A DNA stretch of 64,000 nt. It comes from Orientallactaga sibirica (taxonomy: Eukaryota; Chordata; Mammalia; Rodentia; Dipodidae). The translations under genes were made by a program, and so were the position numbers. Under the pieces are notes generated by a model, which saw only the letters and a list, made by a program, of their open reading frames with translations, ran no database searches and was not told the origin of the DNA. Where the stretch lies: the NCBI GenBank assembly GCA_036365145.1, contig JAEOAD010000052.1, positions 12,833,501 through 12,897,500 of the forward strand, in the 5' to 3' direction. This document shows, piece after piece, positions 45,558 to 56,816 of this stretch; positions within the stretch are counted from its first letter, which is position 1, and the number at the start of each line of letters is the position of its first letter.

Positions 45558-47024
45558 TCACAAGTAGGTTTGGTCCTTAGACAGGGTCTGCTAAACCCAT
45601 GGGCTCCTCGTGGGCTATAAGAGTTTTGTGCCTGCCACACACCGCGTTGGCACGATGCTCTGAGAGGTATCAGATGCTGCCAGCTCCCCCCCCAGTTGAA
45701 GTCTCCCCCCCCCGGCCCATGTCTTGTGTAGTGTGCTCTCGGGGCTGCTCGCTAACTAGGTGGGACTCACTCCCCCCCCCCACCCCGAGTTCCCAGAATC
45801 AGTGGGAGTGAGCATGGTTTCTGAAGCTGGGCTGGAGAGATGAGGAGTGGTGTGGAGGAAGAAGAGCCCCCTCCTGGGGAAGGGGGGGGCGAGGCAGCAT
45901 CACCCCCACTTTCTGAGAAGCAGCAGGTTCCTTTCTGGATGGCTCAGGGTCAGCCCCAGTTTTCCCTTGTGTTCCTCCGGGCAGGGCTTGTGTTCCTTCA
46001 TCTGAAGAGAAAGATGGTGATGTGGCCGTGAGTCTGCAGACAGAGTGTAGAAAACTGTTACCTTCAAAGACAAAAACAAAATGTCCACTTCCCGTGGTGC
46101 TCAGGGCTGGGCTCCAAAGAGAAAACTGAGTAGATGGAGCGCAGTGTTGTCCCCACAGACCTTGGACCCCAGAAGAAGCAGCCTGGGAATCGGGAGCCTG
46201 GCTTCACTTTCTGACTCTTGCTGGCAATGTCATCTTAGGCAAGAGAAACAGTATCGATAGCATTAACGAGTTCTCCTCTTGGAACACTGCGCACCACGCA
46301 GAACGTTAGGTAATCCCACACGTTATTTATATAAGCTTGTCTTTTCAGCTTCCAATTCCTCATACTAGACAGATTGTTTTTGTCTGCCCGGCACCTTCCT
46401 AAACCGTGCTCCAGAGAGCACGTTGAGGAAATTTGGGGACAGGACTGAGTGGCACCAAGGAAGAAACAGCAGGGGGAGTCCAGGAGTGTACGGAGGAACA
46501 GACTGTTACACGTGCTACCCGGGAAGGGAAGGGTGGAGCGGCACAGGAAGCCAATTCCATATGAGGAAGAAAGCAGACGAGAGCCGCAAGATGGCCATGG
46601 GCTTCCCAGCCTCGGGCTCCAGGGTGCTGCAGAGACCCCGCTGTTTGTTTGCTCTTGGGCTCTGCGGGCACTCTAGCAAAATCTTCCCTCTGGGCTGGAG
46701 GGTTGCACTGGATCCCTAGCCCCTGTGACAAATGTCCTAGTGATACGTTTCCTTTGTAAAGACCAGGGCTGTTGTCAGGTCTAACGATGCTGATGCCTGA
46801 GGAGCTTTGTTAGCTTTGTAATTTAAGGGGTTACAGGATGTGAGGGTGATGGTGACCATGGAGGTGACAAGAGTGGTGGTGATCAAAACTGATAGCATTA
46901 TTCTGCAGTGGAAACCTCTGCCGTCTGTAAACTGGATCAGGGGGAGAAGCTGGCATTGCCTGGTGTTGGATCAAGGAAGCCACGGGTTTGTCGCTGGACC
47001 TAGTTGCTTTTCGAATGGCCTTGG
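45558..47024. other. unassigned sequence with C-runs
   Basis: Several poly-C/poly-G patches (about 45685-45715, 45770-45790 and 45882) occur here. No exon is supported. A weak MIR-like order is present at 46190-46340. Confidence 0.35.
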
Positions 47025-47260
47025 AGGTGCAGATGTGGTTCAGTTAGTAGCGTGATTGCCTAGCACATACCATCACCATACACACTGAGTTTGATTCACA
47101 AACTGGGCAAAGTAACACACAACTATAACCCCAGCATTCAGGAAGTGGAGACAGGAAGACCAGCAGTTCAAGGTCCTCAGCTACAAGTTAGTTCAAGGCC
47201 AGCCTGGGCTACATGAGACACGGTCTCCAGCACAAACTGAACAAAACAAAAAACGAAAAA
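47025..47260 (+). repeat. ID-B1 compound SINE
   Basis: The ID-like head 'gatgtggttcagttagtagc' is followed by a B1-like half ('aaccccagcattcaggaagt', 'aaggccagcctgggctacat') and an AAAAC tail. Confidence 0.65.
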
Positions 47261-48049
47261 GGAAAAGGAAGCCAGAATGACCTTGGAGCTAGTCTGGAAA
47301 TTTGAGTTCAGTGAGGGTGGAACTTGGGCCACAGGAGGAAGAGAGCTCTGAGAAGTGGTGCCTCAAAGGATTTCTCCTCCTCCCCAAACATATCTGTACC
47401 TCCCTGCCCCTGACAGGCTCCCCCCCAACTTGAACGAGCACCAGCCAGATGCTCAGAGAGAACAGGGGGGCTAGATCACAGTTATATAGAGTGTACACGC
47501 CGGGGAGCAAGCTGCCTTAGAGTGACAAGGATATCATGACAATGTTAGGGAGACTCCGTTGAACCCAGGCCTCCCCCAACCCCCAGCCACCAGCTCTGTG
47601 GATTTAACTGTTGGATACAGAGTTCTGCCTTGGGCACAACAGGGATAAAGCCATTGAACTCAGCAGCATCGGGTCAGAGTGTGGCTAAAAGAACTTGGCC
47701 GACACCTTTGATGGAGATCAGCCCTGCCTGATCTCATTGTCCTTCAGGAGAGAGCTGAAGATGTTTGTTATCCTAACGTGACATGCATGTTGACCTGCTA
47801 GTTCTATACTTCTCTCTTCTAGGAAAAGCACTTCCAGGTCTTTAGAGAGGACATGTGTGTGCATGCAGGCTGTGGCCTCTCCTGTCATTAGACACACCCT
47901 GGCACGGGGACACTTGGGGCGTGTGGAAGCGATCTCTTCCTCTTGTCTGACAGATTTAACCTTTCACTTCCCTATGTATGTATTCTCTGTCCCCGCCATT
48001 AAGTGAGATCATGTATGTGAAGAAATTAAATGCAATTACATGGACTTGC
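47261..48049. other. unassigned sequence
   Basis: No recognised feature. Confidence 0.4.
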
Positions 48050-48270
48050 CTACCCACTCATTCACTTAGTCCACAAATGTTGACTGTATGCCAGAGACTG
48101 TACCAGGATTTAACAATAGAGAGGGAAGAGAGAAAGATAGGATGCTTGGTTTTGTGGGACATACATTATAGAGACAGAAAAAGACAAAAGCACTGTGTAG
48201 AAAAGTAAGTAATTGTTTTCTGAAGTAAGTGACTACTATATATGAAATAAACCAGGGACAGAAGGAGAGG
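48050..48270 (-). repeat. L2 3'-end fragment
   Basis: 'cccactcattcacttagtcc', 'aaatgttgactgtatgccag' and 'gggacatacattatagagac' follow the antisense L2 3' end (attcattcattcaacaaatatt...tgtgccaggcactg...gagcttacattctag). Confidence 0.55.
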
Positions 48271-48489
48271 AAAACAGGAAGGTTCCACTCAGAGAATCCA
48301 GGGAATTCTCTACAAGATTCACTCCATGACAAGGAGCTGGCCCTTCCAAAGAACAGCAGTCAGGCTCTCTAACCAGGGTGGGCAAAGCTCAAGGCAGGAA
48401 GAGTGGAGTGTGTGTGACAATGATGTTCCACTGTGACTCCAGTGCGGTAGATGAAGAGGTCCTGTGTGCATATGTGGGTGGCCAGGGGA

Positions 48490-48605
48490 CTGGGCAAACT
48501 GTAGTCAGATAGACCTGGCTTTGAATCCCAGCTCTGACCACATACTAGCTGTATGATCTTGGGCAGGCACTTTGTTTCCTTTAGATTTGAACCCAGAAGT
48601 GAAAT
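48490..48605 (+). repeat. MIR core fragment
   Basis: 'ctggctttgaatcccagctc', 'tgaccacatactagctgtat' and 'gatcttgggcaggcactttg' are a clear MIR core. A GT run follows at 48630-48665. Confidence 0.75.
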
Positions 48606-48628
48606 TTCTGTGTCAGATTGTAGACAAG

Positions 48629-48629
<1 letters not shown>

Positions 48630-48666
<37 letters not shown>
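48630..48666. repeat. GT microsatellite
   Basis: A pure (GT)n run. Confidence 0.95.
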
Positions 48667-48667
<1 letters not shown>

Positions 48668-48783
48668 TTGAGGAACTCCACACCATTTTCTGTAACAGTG
48701 ATGTTAACTTACTTCCCCATCAAGTGCACAAGGGTTCCCTTGTGCCTGTCTCCTCACTAATGGCTGTTATCTCTTGCCTTATA

Positions 48784-48975
48784 AAAAAAGATAGTATTAA
48801 GCCGGGCGTGGTGGCTCACGCCTTTAATCCCAGCACTCGGGAGGCAGAGGTAGGAGGATTGCCGTGAATTCGAGGCCACCCTGAGACTACATAGTGAATT
48901 CCAGGTCAGCCTGAACTAGAGTGAGACCCTACCTCGAAAAACCAAAAAAAAAAAAAAAAAAGATAGTATTATATT
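48784..48975 (+). repeat. B1 SINE, near-consensus, with TSD
   Basis: 'gccgggcgtggtggctcacg' at 48801 starts a nearly undamaged B1, ending in a pure A tail. The target duplication 'aaaaaagatagtatta' is on both sides. It is probably among the youngest B1 insertions here. Confidence 0.95.
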
Positions 48976-49012
48976 TAATCCAGCTTGGCCCAAACTGCTT
49001 CTACATGTACTT

Positions 49013-49214
49013 TAATTCTTATTTATTTGTTTACAAGTAGAGAGAGAGAGAGGAAAATAGATATGCCAGTGCCCTTTTGGCACTGCTTACAACTCCAGAT
49101 GCATGTGCTACTTTGTGCATCTGGATTTACTTGGGTACTTACTGGGAAGTTGAACCCAGGCTGTCAGGCTTTCGAAGCAAGCACCTTTAACCACTGAGCC
49201 ATCTCTCCAGCCCC
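49013..49214 (-). repeat. tRNA-derived SINE
   Basis: An antisense copy with tail 'attcttatttatttgtttac', body 'ctttgtgcatctggatttac' and head 'gagccatctctccagccccc'. It belongs to the same subtype as 38820-39013 (shared 'tactttgtgcatctgg'). Confidence 0.88.
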
Positions 49215-49216
49215 CT

Positions 49217-49584
49217 GACATGGACTTTAAGTTTGGCCTAAAGGTTTCTCCATACATAGTAAACTGTACCTACCTTACTGCATAGAGACTATAGTCTAGT
49301 CTTATAGTAAGCAGTCCAGTCTTAGCCAATCAGTGTAGCTAAACTTCAGTCAGCCACAGGCAGCCAACTGTTCTAGCCAGATTCCAATAAGGAAAGGGCC
49401 AAAATTGTAGCCAATCCAGTTGTTTTGGCACCTCACGTCCTTTTGCGTCTATAAATGTTACATACCCACAGGCAGCCCCAGAATCACTCTGATGTATTCT
49501 GTGTCTACAGACTGTCCAATTCTCAAATCATTTCTTGCTCAGTTAGATTCTATTGAATTTAATGTCTAAATTTTTCATTTAACA
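49217..49584 (+). mobile_element. candidate solo LTR
   Basis: A roughly 370-bp block begins TG ('tgacatggactttaagtttg') and ends CA ('tttttcatttaaca'). It has two CCAAT boxes ('tagccaatcagtgtagc' and 'gtagccaatccagttg') followed at promoter spacing by a TATA-like 'gtctataaatgttaca', and an R/U5-like 3' third. This is the architecture of a gammaretroviral/ERV-type LTR. No internal retroviral sequence adjoins it. No target duplication is visible because a SINE abuts the 5' edge. Confidence 0.5.
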
Positions 49585-50290
49585 ATGGCCACTCTAATAG
49601 GTGAGAGAGGAGATCTCATTGTAATTTGACTTTTTGTTTCCGTCTTTGGTGATGACCGATAGCGAGTGCCGAGGGCTTTTACCTGGGTCTGTGGTCATTT
49701 GTATGTTGTGTTTTAAGAAATGTCTTTCCAGGTCCTTGTCCATTTTGAAATTGGGCTGTTTGTTGGCTTGCTATTAAACTGGTTTGAATTCCTTATATTT
49801 TGCATGTTAACTCTTATTAGACACGTGGTTTGTGTATTTTCCACCATTGCATGGGCTTTCTCCTTACCGCATTTACTGTTTCCTTTGCTCTCCGTAAGCT
49901 TTTCTTTTGAGGTAATCCAAGAAGCCTATTTTTGCTTTTGTTACTTGTCTTTTTGGGGACATAGCCAAAACAAAACAAAAACAAAACAAAAACAAAAACA
50001 AAAAAAAAACCTCTTTACTTAGACACATGTTGATAGCTTCATTGTCCTTTTTTTTTCTGATAGTTTTATAGCTTCAGGTCTTAGGTTTAAGTCTTTTTTC
50101 TTACTTGAGTTCTTTTTAACTGTGTGGGGACATACGGGTCTGATTTTAGTTTTCTGCATGTGGATGTAACAGTTTCCCCAACACCATTTGTAGAAGCAAC
50201 TGTCCTTTTCCCCTGTGTGTTTTTCGTCAACAGCAACCTATCGTCAATACAGGTAAGGGTTTATCTCAAGGCGCTCTTTCTTTTTGAAAA
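49585..50290 (-). mobile_element. LINE-1 ORF2 C-terminal/3' region, decayed
   Basis: Antisense L1 order: 'tctcattgtaatttgacttt', 'gaaatgtctttccaggtcct', 'tccattttgaaattgggctg', 'gttttatagcttcaggtctt' and 'cccaacaccatttgtagaag'. It continues beyond the insertions at 51450, so both parts belong to one old element. Confidence 0.85.
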
Positions 50291-50311
50291 CTTTTAAATT
50301 TATAATTCTCA

Positions 50312-50480
50312 TTCTTTTTTTTTTTTTTGTTTGTTTTGGTTCTTTGGTTTTTTGAGGTAGAGTCTCACTCTAGCTCAGGCTGACCTGGAATTCACTCTGT
50401 AGTCTCAGGGTGGCCTTGAAGTCATGGTGATCCTCCTACCTCTGCCTCCCGAGTGCTGGAATTAAAGGCATGCACCACTG
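50312..50480 (-). repeat. B1 SINE
   Basis: An antisense B1 with poly-T start: 'tttgaggtagagtctcactc', 'gacctggaattcactctgta', 'cccgagtgctggaattaaag'. Confidence 0.88.
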
Positions 50481-50489
50481 TAATGCATT

Positions 50490-51450
50490 TTTATCACAAT
50501 GTCCTTTAACTTCGCCTGCTCCCCTCTGCTGTCTTTCCAACTAGGCCCTCTTCGATTTTTGTTGTCTTTTTATCTCTTTTTTTTTTTTTTTTTTTGCCTT
50601 CCTCCATCATGCAGAATGGAATGCTGATGGGCTTGTACAGGTAATCACAGTCACTGTGAGCTCACCAAGGCAAGAACCTCTTCATTTCGAGAAGGCAGCA
50701 TTCCAAAGCTCTTCTCTCCTGGCTCGTACATTTCCTCTCCTTCCACAATGTTTCCCTGAACCTTGAGGGGGAGTTCCTGCATAACAGAGGTGCTTCCTTT
50801 AGTGCTGAGCACTCAACATTCATTTATTCTCAGTATGCTGACAAGTTTTTCTTTTTTTTTTTTTTGAGGCAGTCCCAACAGGCTGGCCTTTTTTTTTTTT
50901 TTTTTTTAGGTGAGAGAGCAAAAGTGAGAGTGAGAGCAAAGAGAGAGGGAGAATTGGCACACCAGGGCCTCTAGCCACTGCAGTCAAACTCCAGACACTC
51001 ACGCCACCTTGTGAGCATGTGCAACCTTGAGCAATTGTGTCACTTTGTGCGTCTGGCTTACGTGGACAGTTGAACCTGGGTCCTTCGGCTTCGCAGGCAA
51101 GCACCTTAACCACTAAGCCATCTCTGCAGCCCTGATGACAAGCTTTGAGTTTCCCCAGTAGTCACCACCATTCGCAAAAAGAGTTACCTCTGACCAAAGG
51201 CAAGCGTAGTGCTAACCTATGGGCACAGCCATAAATGTTGAGAGGACTGTGATGGGCCCCACTTACCCATGTAGCTGAGCTACAGTAGTGCCTCCCCCAA
51301 GTCCTGGGGCCTTCCCAGCCATAAGCTTTTCTCTAGGCTTTTAGTACCAGGCTTTAGTTCCTTTCTGGGAAGCTGGCCTCAAATCCAGTCCAAGAGCAGT
51401 TGGTTACCCCATAATCGTCATACCCTGGATTCTCTGTGTTCTGTTGGCTG
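50490..51450 (-). mobile_element. LINE-1 3' UTR fragment inserted in older LINE-1
   Basis: It shares 'gagcagttggttacccca' (about 51396) and the 'cagaggtgcttccttt...gtgctgagcac' order with the fragment at 16470-17530, marking it as 3' UTR of the same L1 lineage. It lies between two halves of an older L1, together with a tRNA-SINE. Confidence 0.7.
50893..51133 (-). repeat. tRNA-derived SINE
   Basis: An antisense copy of the longer subtype ('gagcaattgtgtcactttgt' insert) with the head 'gccatctctgcagccc'. It is inserted within the L1 3' UTR block. Confidence 0.88.
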
Positions 51451-52125
51451 ATGTGTGCATTTGTGTAGAATGGTGCTTTTCTTGATTGTTATAGCTATGA
51501 AATGGATTTTGGAAATTAGGTATTTCAACATCTCCACCTTTGTTCTTTTTGCATGCATGGTGTGACTGTCATGGGCCTTTTGTGATTATAAATGAATTTT
51601 TAGGAAAACCTATTTTTCTGAATGATATTGTTATGATTTTGATAAAGATTGCTCTGAATTTGTAGGCTGCTTTGAGTAGTATGAATATTCTAGCGATGCT
51701 AATTCTTCCGATCTAAATTTCTTTCCTCAGTACATTTTACAGTGTACAGGACTTTCACCTCTTTGCTTAAAGTAACCTAAGTATTATTTTTGTTGTTATT
51801 ATAATTTCATTTTCATATCATTCATTACTAGTATAATAAGATGCTATTGATTTTCTATGTTGATTTTTGCATCCTACAACTTTATCAAGAAGAGGCTGAC
51901 AGTTCTAGTAGGGCCTTCAGGATTTTCTCTATGTAAAATGATCTTGTATTCAAACAATGCCAAGTAACTGTATCTTTTGCATTTGGATACCATTTACTTG
52001 TTCATTCATTTATTTTGATTATGCATTCTGGCTAGATTCCTGGTACTACGTTAAATAGGAGTGTTGAGAGTGGGTATTCTCATCGTGTTCTTGATCTTAG
52101 AGGAAAAGCTTTCAACTTTTCATCA

Positions 52126-52343
52126 TCAAATATGTTATACAAGGGCTGGAGAGATGGCTTAACAGTTAAGGCATTTGCCTACAAAGCCAAAGGATCCCGG
52201 TTCGACTCTCTAGGACCCATGTAAGCCAGATGCACAAGGGGGTTCATGCATCTGGAGTTCTTTCGCATTGGCTCTCTCTATCTGCCTCTTTGTCTTCCTC
52301 AAATAAATAAATAAATAAAATATATTTAAAAAATATGATATAC
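52126..52343 (+). repeat. tRNA-derived SINE with TSD
   Basis: A sense copy with the head 'agggctggagagatggctta', B box 'ccggttcgactctct' and an AAAT tail, flanked by 'aaatatgttata'/'aaatatgatata'. Confidence 0.9.
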
Positions 52344-52390
52344 GACCAGCCATGGGCTTTTATTGTTGAGCTGTATTCCTCCTATACCCA

Positions 52391-52535
52391 AAAGATCAAG
52401 CTTTTTTTTGTTTGTGTTTTGAGTAGGTTCTCACTCTAGCCCAGGCTGGCCTTGAACTCATAGCAGTCCTCCTACCTCTGCCTCCTGAGTGCTGGGATTA
52501 AAGGCATGCGACACCACACCCAGCAAGGTCAAGCA
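52391..52535 (-). repeat. B1 SINE, shortened, with TSD
   Basis: An antisense B1 lacking the central 'acctggaattcactatgtag' segment, flanked by 'aagatcaagc'/'aaggtcaagc'. Confidence 0.85.
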
Positions 52536-52974
52536 TTTTTATGATGAAATAGTGTTGAATTTTATCACATGCCTTTTCTGCATCTATTGTGATGGTCACA
52601 TGGTTTTATTTTTGTCATTCCTCCTGCAATATAATCTGTCACATTTAGTCATTAGCATATGTTGAACTCTCTTGGCATCCCAGAGAAAAGTCCTACTTGA
52701 TTTCAGTGAGCAGTTCTTTCAATGTGCTGGTGAACTCAGCGTGCTAGTATTTTGTTGAGCATGTTTAAATCTATATTCATCAGATATATTAGCTTGCAAT
52801 TTTCTTTTCTCGTAATGTCTCTGTCTGGTGTGGGTATCAGGGTAATTGTGGCCTCACACAGTGAATTTAGAAATAGGACTTGCTCTTCAAGGTCTTGAGA
52901 AGGCTTGGTACTAGGTATGTTTTTAAGAGTTTGGTAGAATACTTCCAGGAAGTCCTGACACTGGACTATTCTTC

Positions 52975-53225
52975 CATTTGGGATTTTTTTAAAAAAATTA
53001 TTTATTTATTAGCAACAGACAGACATAGAGAGAAAGAGGCAAAAGAAAGAGAGAATAGGTGCACCAGGGCCTCCAGCCACTGCAAATGAACTCCAGATGC
53101 ATGTGCCACCTTGTGCATCTGGCTTACGTGGGTCCTGGGGAACTGAGCCTTGAACAGGGGTCCTTAGGCTTCATAGGCAAGCGCTTAACCACTAAGCCAT
53201 CTCTCCAGCCCCCATTGGGGATTTT
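52975..53225 (-). repeat. tRNA-derived SINE with TSD
   Basis: An antisense copy with the head 'gccatctctccagccccc', flanked by 'catttgggattttt'/'cattggggattttt'. Confidence 0.9.
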
Positions 53226-53699
53226 TGATTAGTGATCCATCTCTCTCCATTCTAGTCATTAGCGTATTAAGCCTTTCTAACAGAAATCAGTAATCGATGT
53301 TGGTAGGTTGTAAATTCAACAGCTTAGTCTTTGCAGGGATAACCGTTTATCATTTCATCCTGGTTATCCAACTTGCTGGTATATAATTGTTCACAGGGTC
53401 TCTTATGAGCCTTTATATTCCTGTGGTCTCACTTGTGTGTCTCCCAGTCCATCTCTGATTTTATCTGAGTCTCTTTTTCTTAGTTGAACTGAAGGTTTGT
53501 CAATTTGTTTAGGTTCTCAGAAAATCAACTCTCAGATTCATTGACCTTTCTGGTTGTTTTTCTGGACACTTTCATTTACTTCTGCTCTGGTGTTTACTGT
53601 TCCCTTCTTTCTGATAACTCTCGGCTTAGTCTGTGCCCATTTTTATTATCCCTTGAAGTATATGTTGGTTGTTTATTTGAAGCCTGTTATTTTTTACTT

Positions 53700-54052
53700 T
53701 TTGTAGTGTTAGGGATCAAACACCAGGACTTCCACATGCCAGGAAAGTACTGTCTCGCTGGCCACATTCCCAGCCCTCTCCTTTTTTACCTTTGAGCGTG
53801 TGTGCGTTGTATGTATGCTCACATGTGTGTGAGTGTGTGTGTATGTGTGCAAGTGTGTATAGACACCGTAGAACAACCTTGGGTGTCAGGTGTACCTCAG
53901 GAACCTCACCTTTGATATGGGGGCATCTCATTGGCTTGGAGCTCACCAATTAGGCCAGACGAGCTGACAGGGGAGCCCCAGGGATCCCCCAGTCTTTCTC
54001 TCACCAGTGCTGGCATTATACAGGCGTGTACCACCATGCTCAGCATCTCACT
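53700..54052 (-). repeat. ID relic followed by B4/ID-type SINE
   Basis: 'agggatcaaacaccaggact' and 'tggccacattcccagccctc' (ID-like, antisense) are followed by a TG-rich start and composite body ('agtgctggcattatacaggc', 'gtgtaccaccatgctcagc'). Confidence 0.6.
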
Positions 54053-54484
54053 TCTGTAAATGTATTTATTGCTTTACACTTCCCTCTTTTTTTTTTTTTT
54101 GCATTTCTTAAGTTTTGGTGCATTGTGCTTTAAATTTGGCCTCAAGATTTTTAATGTTCTCTTTTATACTTATTGGTCGTTCAGTAGTGTGTTTCATTCA
54201 CATATATTTGAGAATTTTCTGAAATGTCTTCTATTATTTACTCATACGCTCATGCTACTCTGGTCAGAAAAAAAAATGATTGATATGATTTCAGTCTTCT
54301 GAAAATGTGGTAAGACTTGATTTGTGGCATAGCATATTGTGTACGCTAAAAAAAAATCCCATGAATGTGTGTTTTGCTACTGTTGGATGCCTGTAAATTC
54401 CCTTCAGTTTAAAGTGTAATTCCGGTCCATTATTTTCTTATTGATTTTCTGCTTGAATGATACAAGAAATTTTGATAATTACTC

Positions 54485-54734
54485 TTGTTATCTTGTGCTC
54501 ATCTTTGGGCTTACTTTCTGTTCTCGTTACTTCAGCTCACTGCTGGGGCCCTTGGGTGTCACCGTTCCTCACTGGTAAGCTAGGGGGTTCTTAACAAGAA
54601 CTGAGTGAGCAGTAGCTACACAGTGGGACTCGAGGATATCATTAGAGTCGCCCTTTCACAAACAAACCCACCTGTCAGAATATCAGAAGTCCTACCATTG
54701 AGAATTTCTTCCTTCTGGTGAAATCCTGTCAGCT
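54485..54734. other. unassigned sequence
   Basis: No recognised feature between two L1 fragments of opposite orientation. Confidence 0.35.
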
Positions 54735-55032
54735 GAGAAAATGTGGCTAGAACTGTGAGAGGTTATGTTGAGTGAAGTGAGCCAGGCACAGGAGGACAAG
54801 GACCGCACATGTGAAATCAAAAACAGCTGACGTTACAGCAGAATGGAATTATGGTTACCAGAGCCAAGGAGGGTAGATGAGAAGCACAGGAAAGGTTGAT
54901 GGTGGACGCCTGGTCAGAATTAGAAAGGAAGGTGAAATTCTGGTGTGCTACTGCATAGTCAGACGACCATGGATAATGATGACACACTGTATATCTTCTC
55001 TGCACTTTATATATATATATATATGTATATAA

Positions 55033-55085
<53 letters not shown>

Positions 55086-55425
55086 CAGACAGAGAGAATG
55101 GGTGCACCAGGACTGCCAGCCACTGCTAACAAACTCCAGACACACGTGCCACCTTATGCATCTGGCTTATGTGGGTCCTGGGGAAGCAAACCTGAACCCT
55201 TAGGTTTCGCAGGCAAGTTCCTTAACCATTACACCATCTTTCAAAAGGCTAGAAGAAAGGATTTTGAATGATTTCACCATAAATGGTAATTATTTAAGGA
55301 GGTAAATGTTAACCCTGACTTGAGCATTATGCAATGTCTATGTGTGTTCAAAACATCACATGGGGCCTTGTCAATATGTACAATTTGAATGTATCTATCA
55401 CTTAAAGACATATTTTCACTTTATG
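54735..55425 (+). mobile_element. LINE-1 3' end, sense, split by a SINE
   Basis: 'gttgagtgaagtgagccagg', 'aattatggttaccagagcca' and 'ttctggtgtgctactgcata' lie before the SINE, and 'gctagaagaaaggattttga', 'tgagcattatgcaatgtcta' and 'aaaacatcacatggggcctt' after it. This matches the familiar L1MA/MB 3' end continuously across the insertion. Confidence 0.85.
55005..55246 (-). repeat. tRNA-derived SINE with AT and GA runs
   Basis: (AT)n and a pure GA run (about 55037-55082) precede the antisense body. The head is degraded ('attacaccatctttcaaa'). It splits the L1 3' end. Confidence 0.85.
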
Positions 55426-55628
55426 ATAAAAATTAAAGTATAACAAAGTTTCTTCCTTTGGGAGAAGCCTTAGAGCATGGCGCTCACAGGGAAGATGTTC
55501 AGGACCCGACCTCGTAGGTCTTTCTTTTCCTTTCTTATTGTCAGTCACCTGGAACCACTCACCATTGTGTAACCTCTTCTTAAAACTGAATCCACCAGTC
55601 TCACGGGCCGTAGCCATTCTGTTTTTTT

Positions 55629-55676
55629 CCTTCCTTCCTTCCTTCCTTCCTTCCTTCCTTCCTTCCTTCCTTCCTT

Positions 55677-55751
<75 letters not shown>
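55629..55751. repeat. compound polypyrimidine tract
   Basis: (CCTT)n (55629-55678), (CT)n (55679-55702) and (CTTT)n (55703-55751) form about 120 uninterrupted pyrimidines on the plus strand, next to the A-tail side of a B1. Confidence 0.97.
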
Positions 55752-55752
<1 letters not shown>

Positions 55753-55906
55753 TTTTTTTTGGTTTTTCAAGGTAGGGTCTCACTGTAGCCCAGGCTGACC
55801 TGGAATTCACTGTGTAGTCTCAGGGTGGCCTCGAACTCACAGCGATCCTCCTACCTCTGCCTCCCCAGTGCTGGGATTAAAGATGTGTGCCACCACGCCC
55901 GGCTGT
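55752..55906 (-). repeat. B1 SINE
   Basis: An antisense near-consensus B1: 'caaggtagggtctcactgta', 'gacctggaattcactgtgta', 'ccaccacgcccggc'. The polypyrimidine tract has grown from its tail. Confidence 0.92.
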
Positions 55907-56107
55907 GTGGTCATTCTTATTTCAGCCTCACTCCTCTTCCCTATTGTTTCTCTACATGTACATTCTTTTCTGACTTTATTTCCTTTACTCATCCTGTGGA
56001 AACTGTAAGGCTGTCTGAGCCCCTTTCCCTCAGAACTCCACTTTGACATCAGCGGGAACAAGGCTGGCTTTCCTCTTCCAAGCATCATATTGCATCTATC
56101 GACTTTG
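55907..56107. other. unassigned sequence
   Basis: No recognised feature. Confidence 0.35.
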
Positions 56108-56470
56108 CTGTGGCAAGGTGAGAGTTTGTATATGAAATGTCCCTCAGAGGTTCACGTGTTGAATGCTTGGTCCCCAGCTGGTGGCACTATTTGGAGAAAC
56201 TTCAGGAGGTGTGTCCAACCTGCAGAAAGTGAGTCACTATGAGTGTGCCTTTGAGCGGTCCATCTGGTCCCAGGTCCCCTCCTTTCCCCCTGCTACTTCA
56301 GTGCTATGAGGTGAAGCAACTCCAGTGCCACACTCAGGTGCTCACAGTGTCCTACCATGTATGTGCCTGAGCAGCTGTGGTCTGAATTCTCTGAAACTGA
56401 CAACCAAAAATAAATCTTTTCTTCTTTGAGTTGTTCTCTCAGATATTTTGAGCCAAACTTTGAAAAATAT
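56108..56470 (+). mobile_element. MaLR-type LTR
   Basis: 5' 'tgtatatgaaatgtccctca', 'cacgtgttgaatgcttggtc', 'ggtggcactatttggagaaa', then 'ctctgaaactgacaaccaaa' with the polyadenylation signal AATAAA (about 56410) and 'tgttctctcagatattttga'. The order is that of an MLT1/ORR-class LTR. It is a solo element. Confidence 0.65.
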
Positions 56471-56480
56471 CACAACGGAA

Positions 56481-56655
56481 GGGTTGGAGAGATGGCTCAG
56501 CAGTTAAAGGCTCTTGCTTACAAAGCCTGAAGCCCGAGTTCAGTTCCCCAGTACCCATGCAAAGCCAGATGCACAGAGTGGCGCAAGTACCTGGCGTTGT
56601 GTGCAGTGGCAAGAGGTCCTAGCGTGCCTAGTAGCCGTTTCTTACTGACAAAGTT
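56481..56655 (+). repeat. tRNA-derived SINE, 3'-truncated
   Basis: The head 'gggttggagagatggctcag' and B box 'gagttcagttccccag' precede 'agccagatgcacagagtggc'. It ends without the CT tract or A tail. Confidence 0.8.
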
Positions 56656-56816
56656 CTCGTTGTCACTCATTCTGCTCAGGCTTCTCCTCCCTCATCGCCT
56701 GCCCTTGGGTTTCCTACTCACTCAGGCTGGAAATCTGGGGTGCATGATGACATTTACTATGGCCCCCCACTTGCAACACTTCTCATTTTCTATTCTTTTT
56801 GAGGCAAGCCCAACAG

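Larger units (their letters stand above)
51450..54480 (-). mobile_element. LINE-1 ORF2 (reverse transcriptase region), decayed
   Basis: Antisense ORF2 landmarks run continuously: 'ttgtaggctgctttgagtag', 'tgcatcctacaactttatca', 'tagagtgggtattctcatc'-type text near 52070, 'gatcttagaggaaaagcttt', 'ttgcatctattgtgatggtc'-like text near 52580, 'gtgtgggtatcagggtaatt', 'tttgattagtgatccatctc' and 'catgctactctggtcagaaa'. Stops and indels throughout make it a dead copy. Four SINE-type elements interrupt it. Confidence 0.85.

Noticed and set aside
52143..52200. Functional tRNA gene
   Set aside because: The A- and B-box-like words belong to the head of a SINE with body, tail and target duplication. The same holds for every other tRNA-like head in the window.
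51450..54480. Active LINE-1
   Set aside because: The reading frame is broken by many stops, indels and four inserted SINE-type elements.
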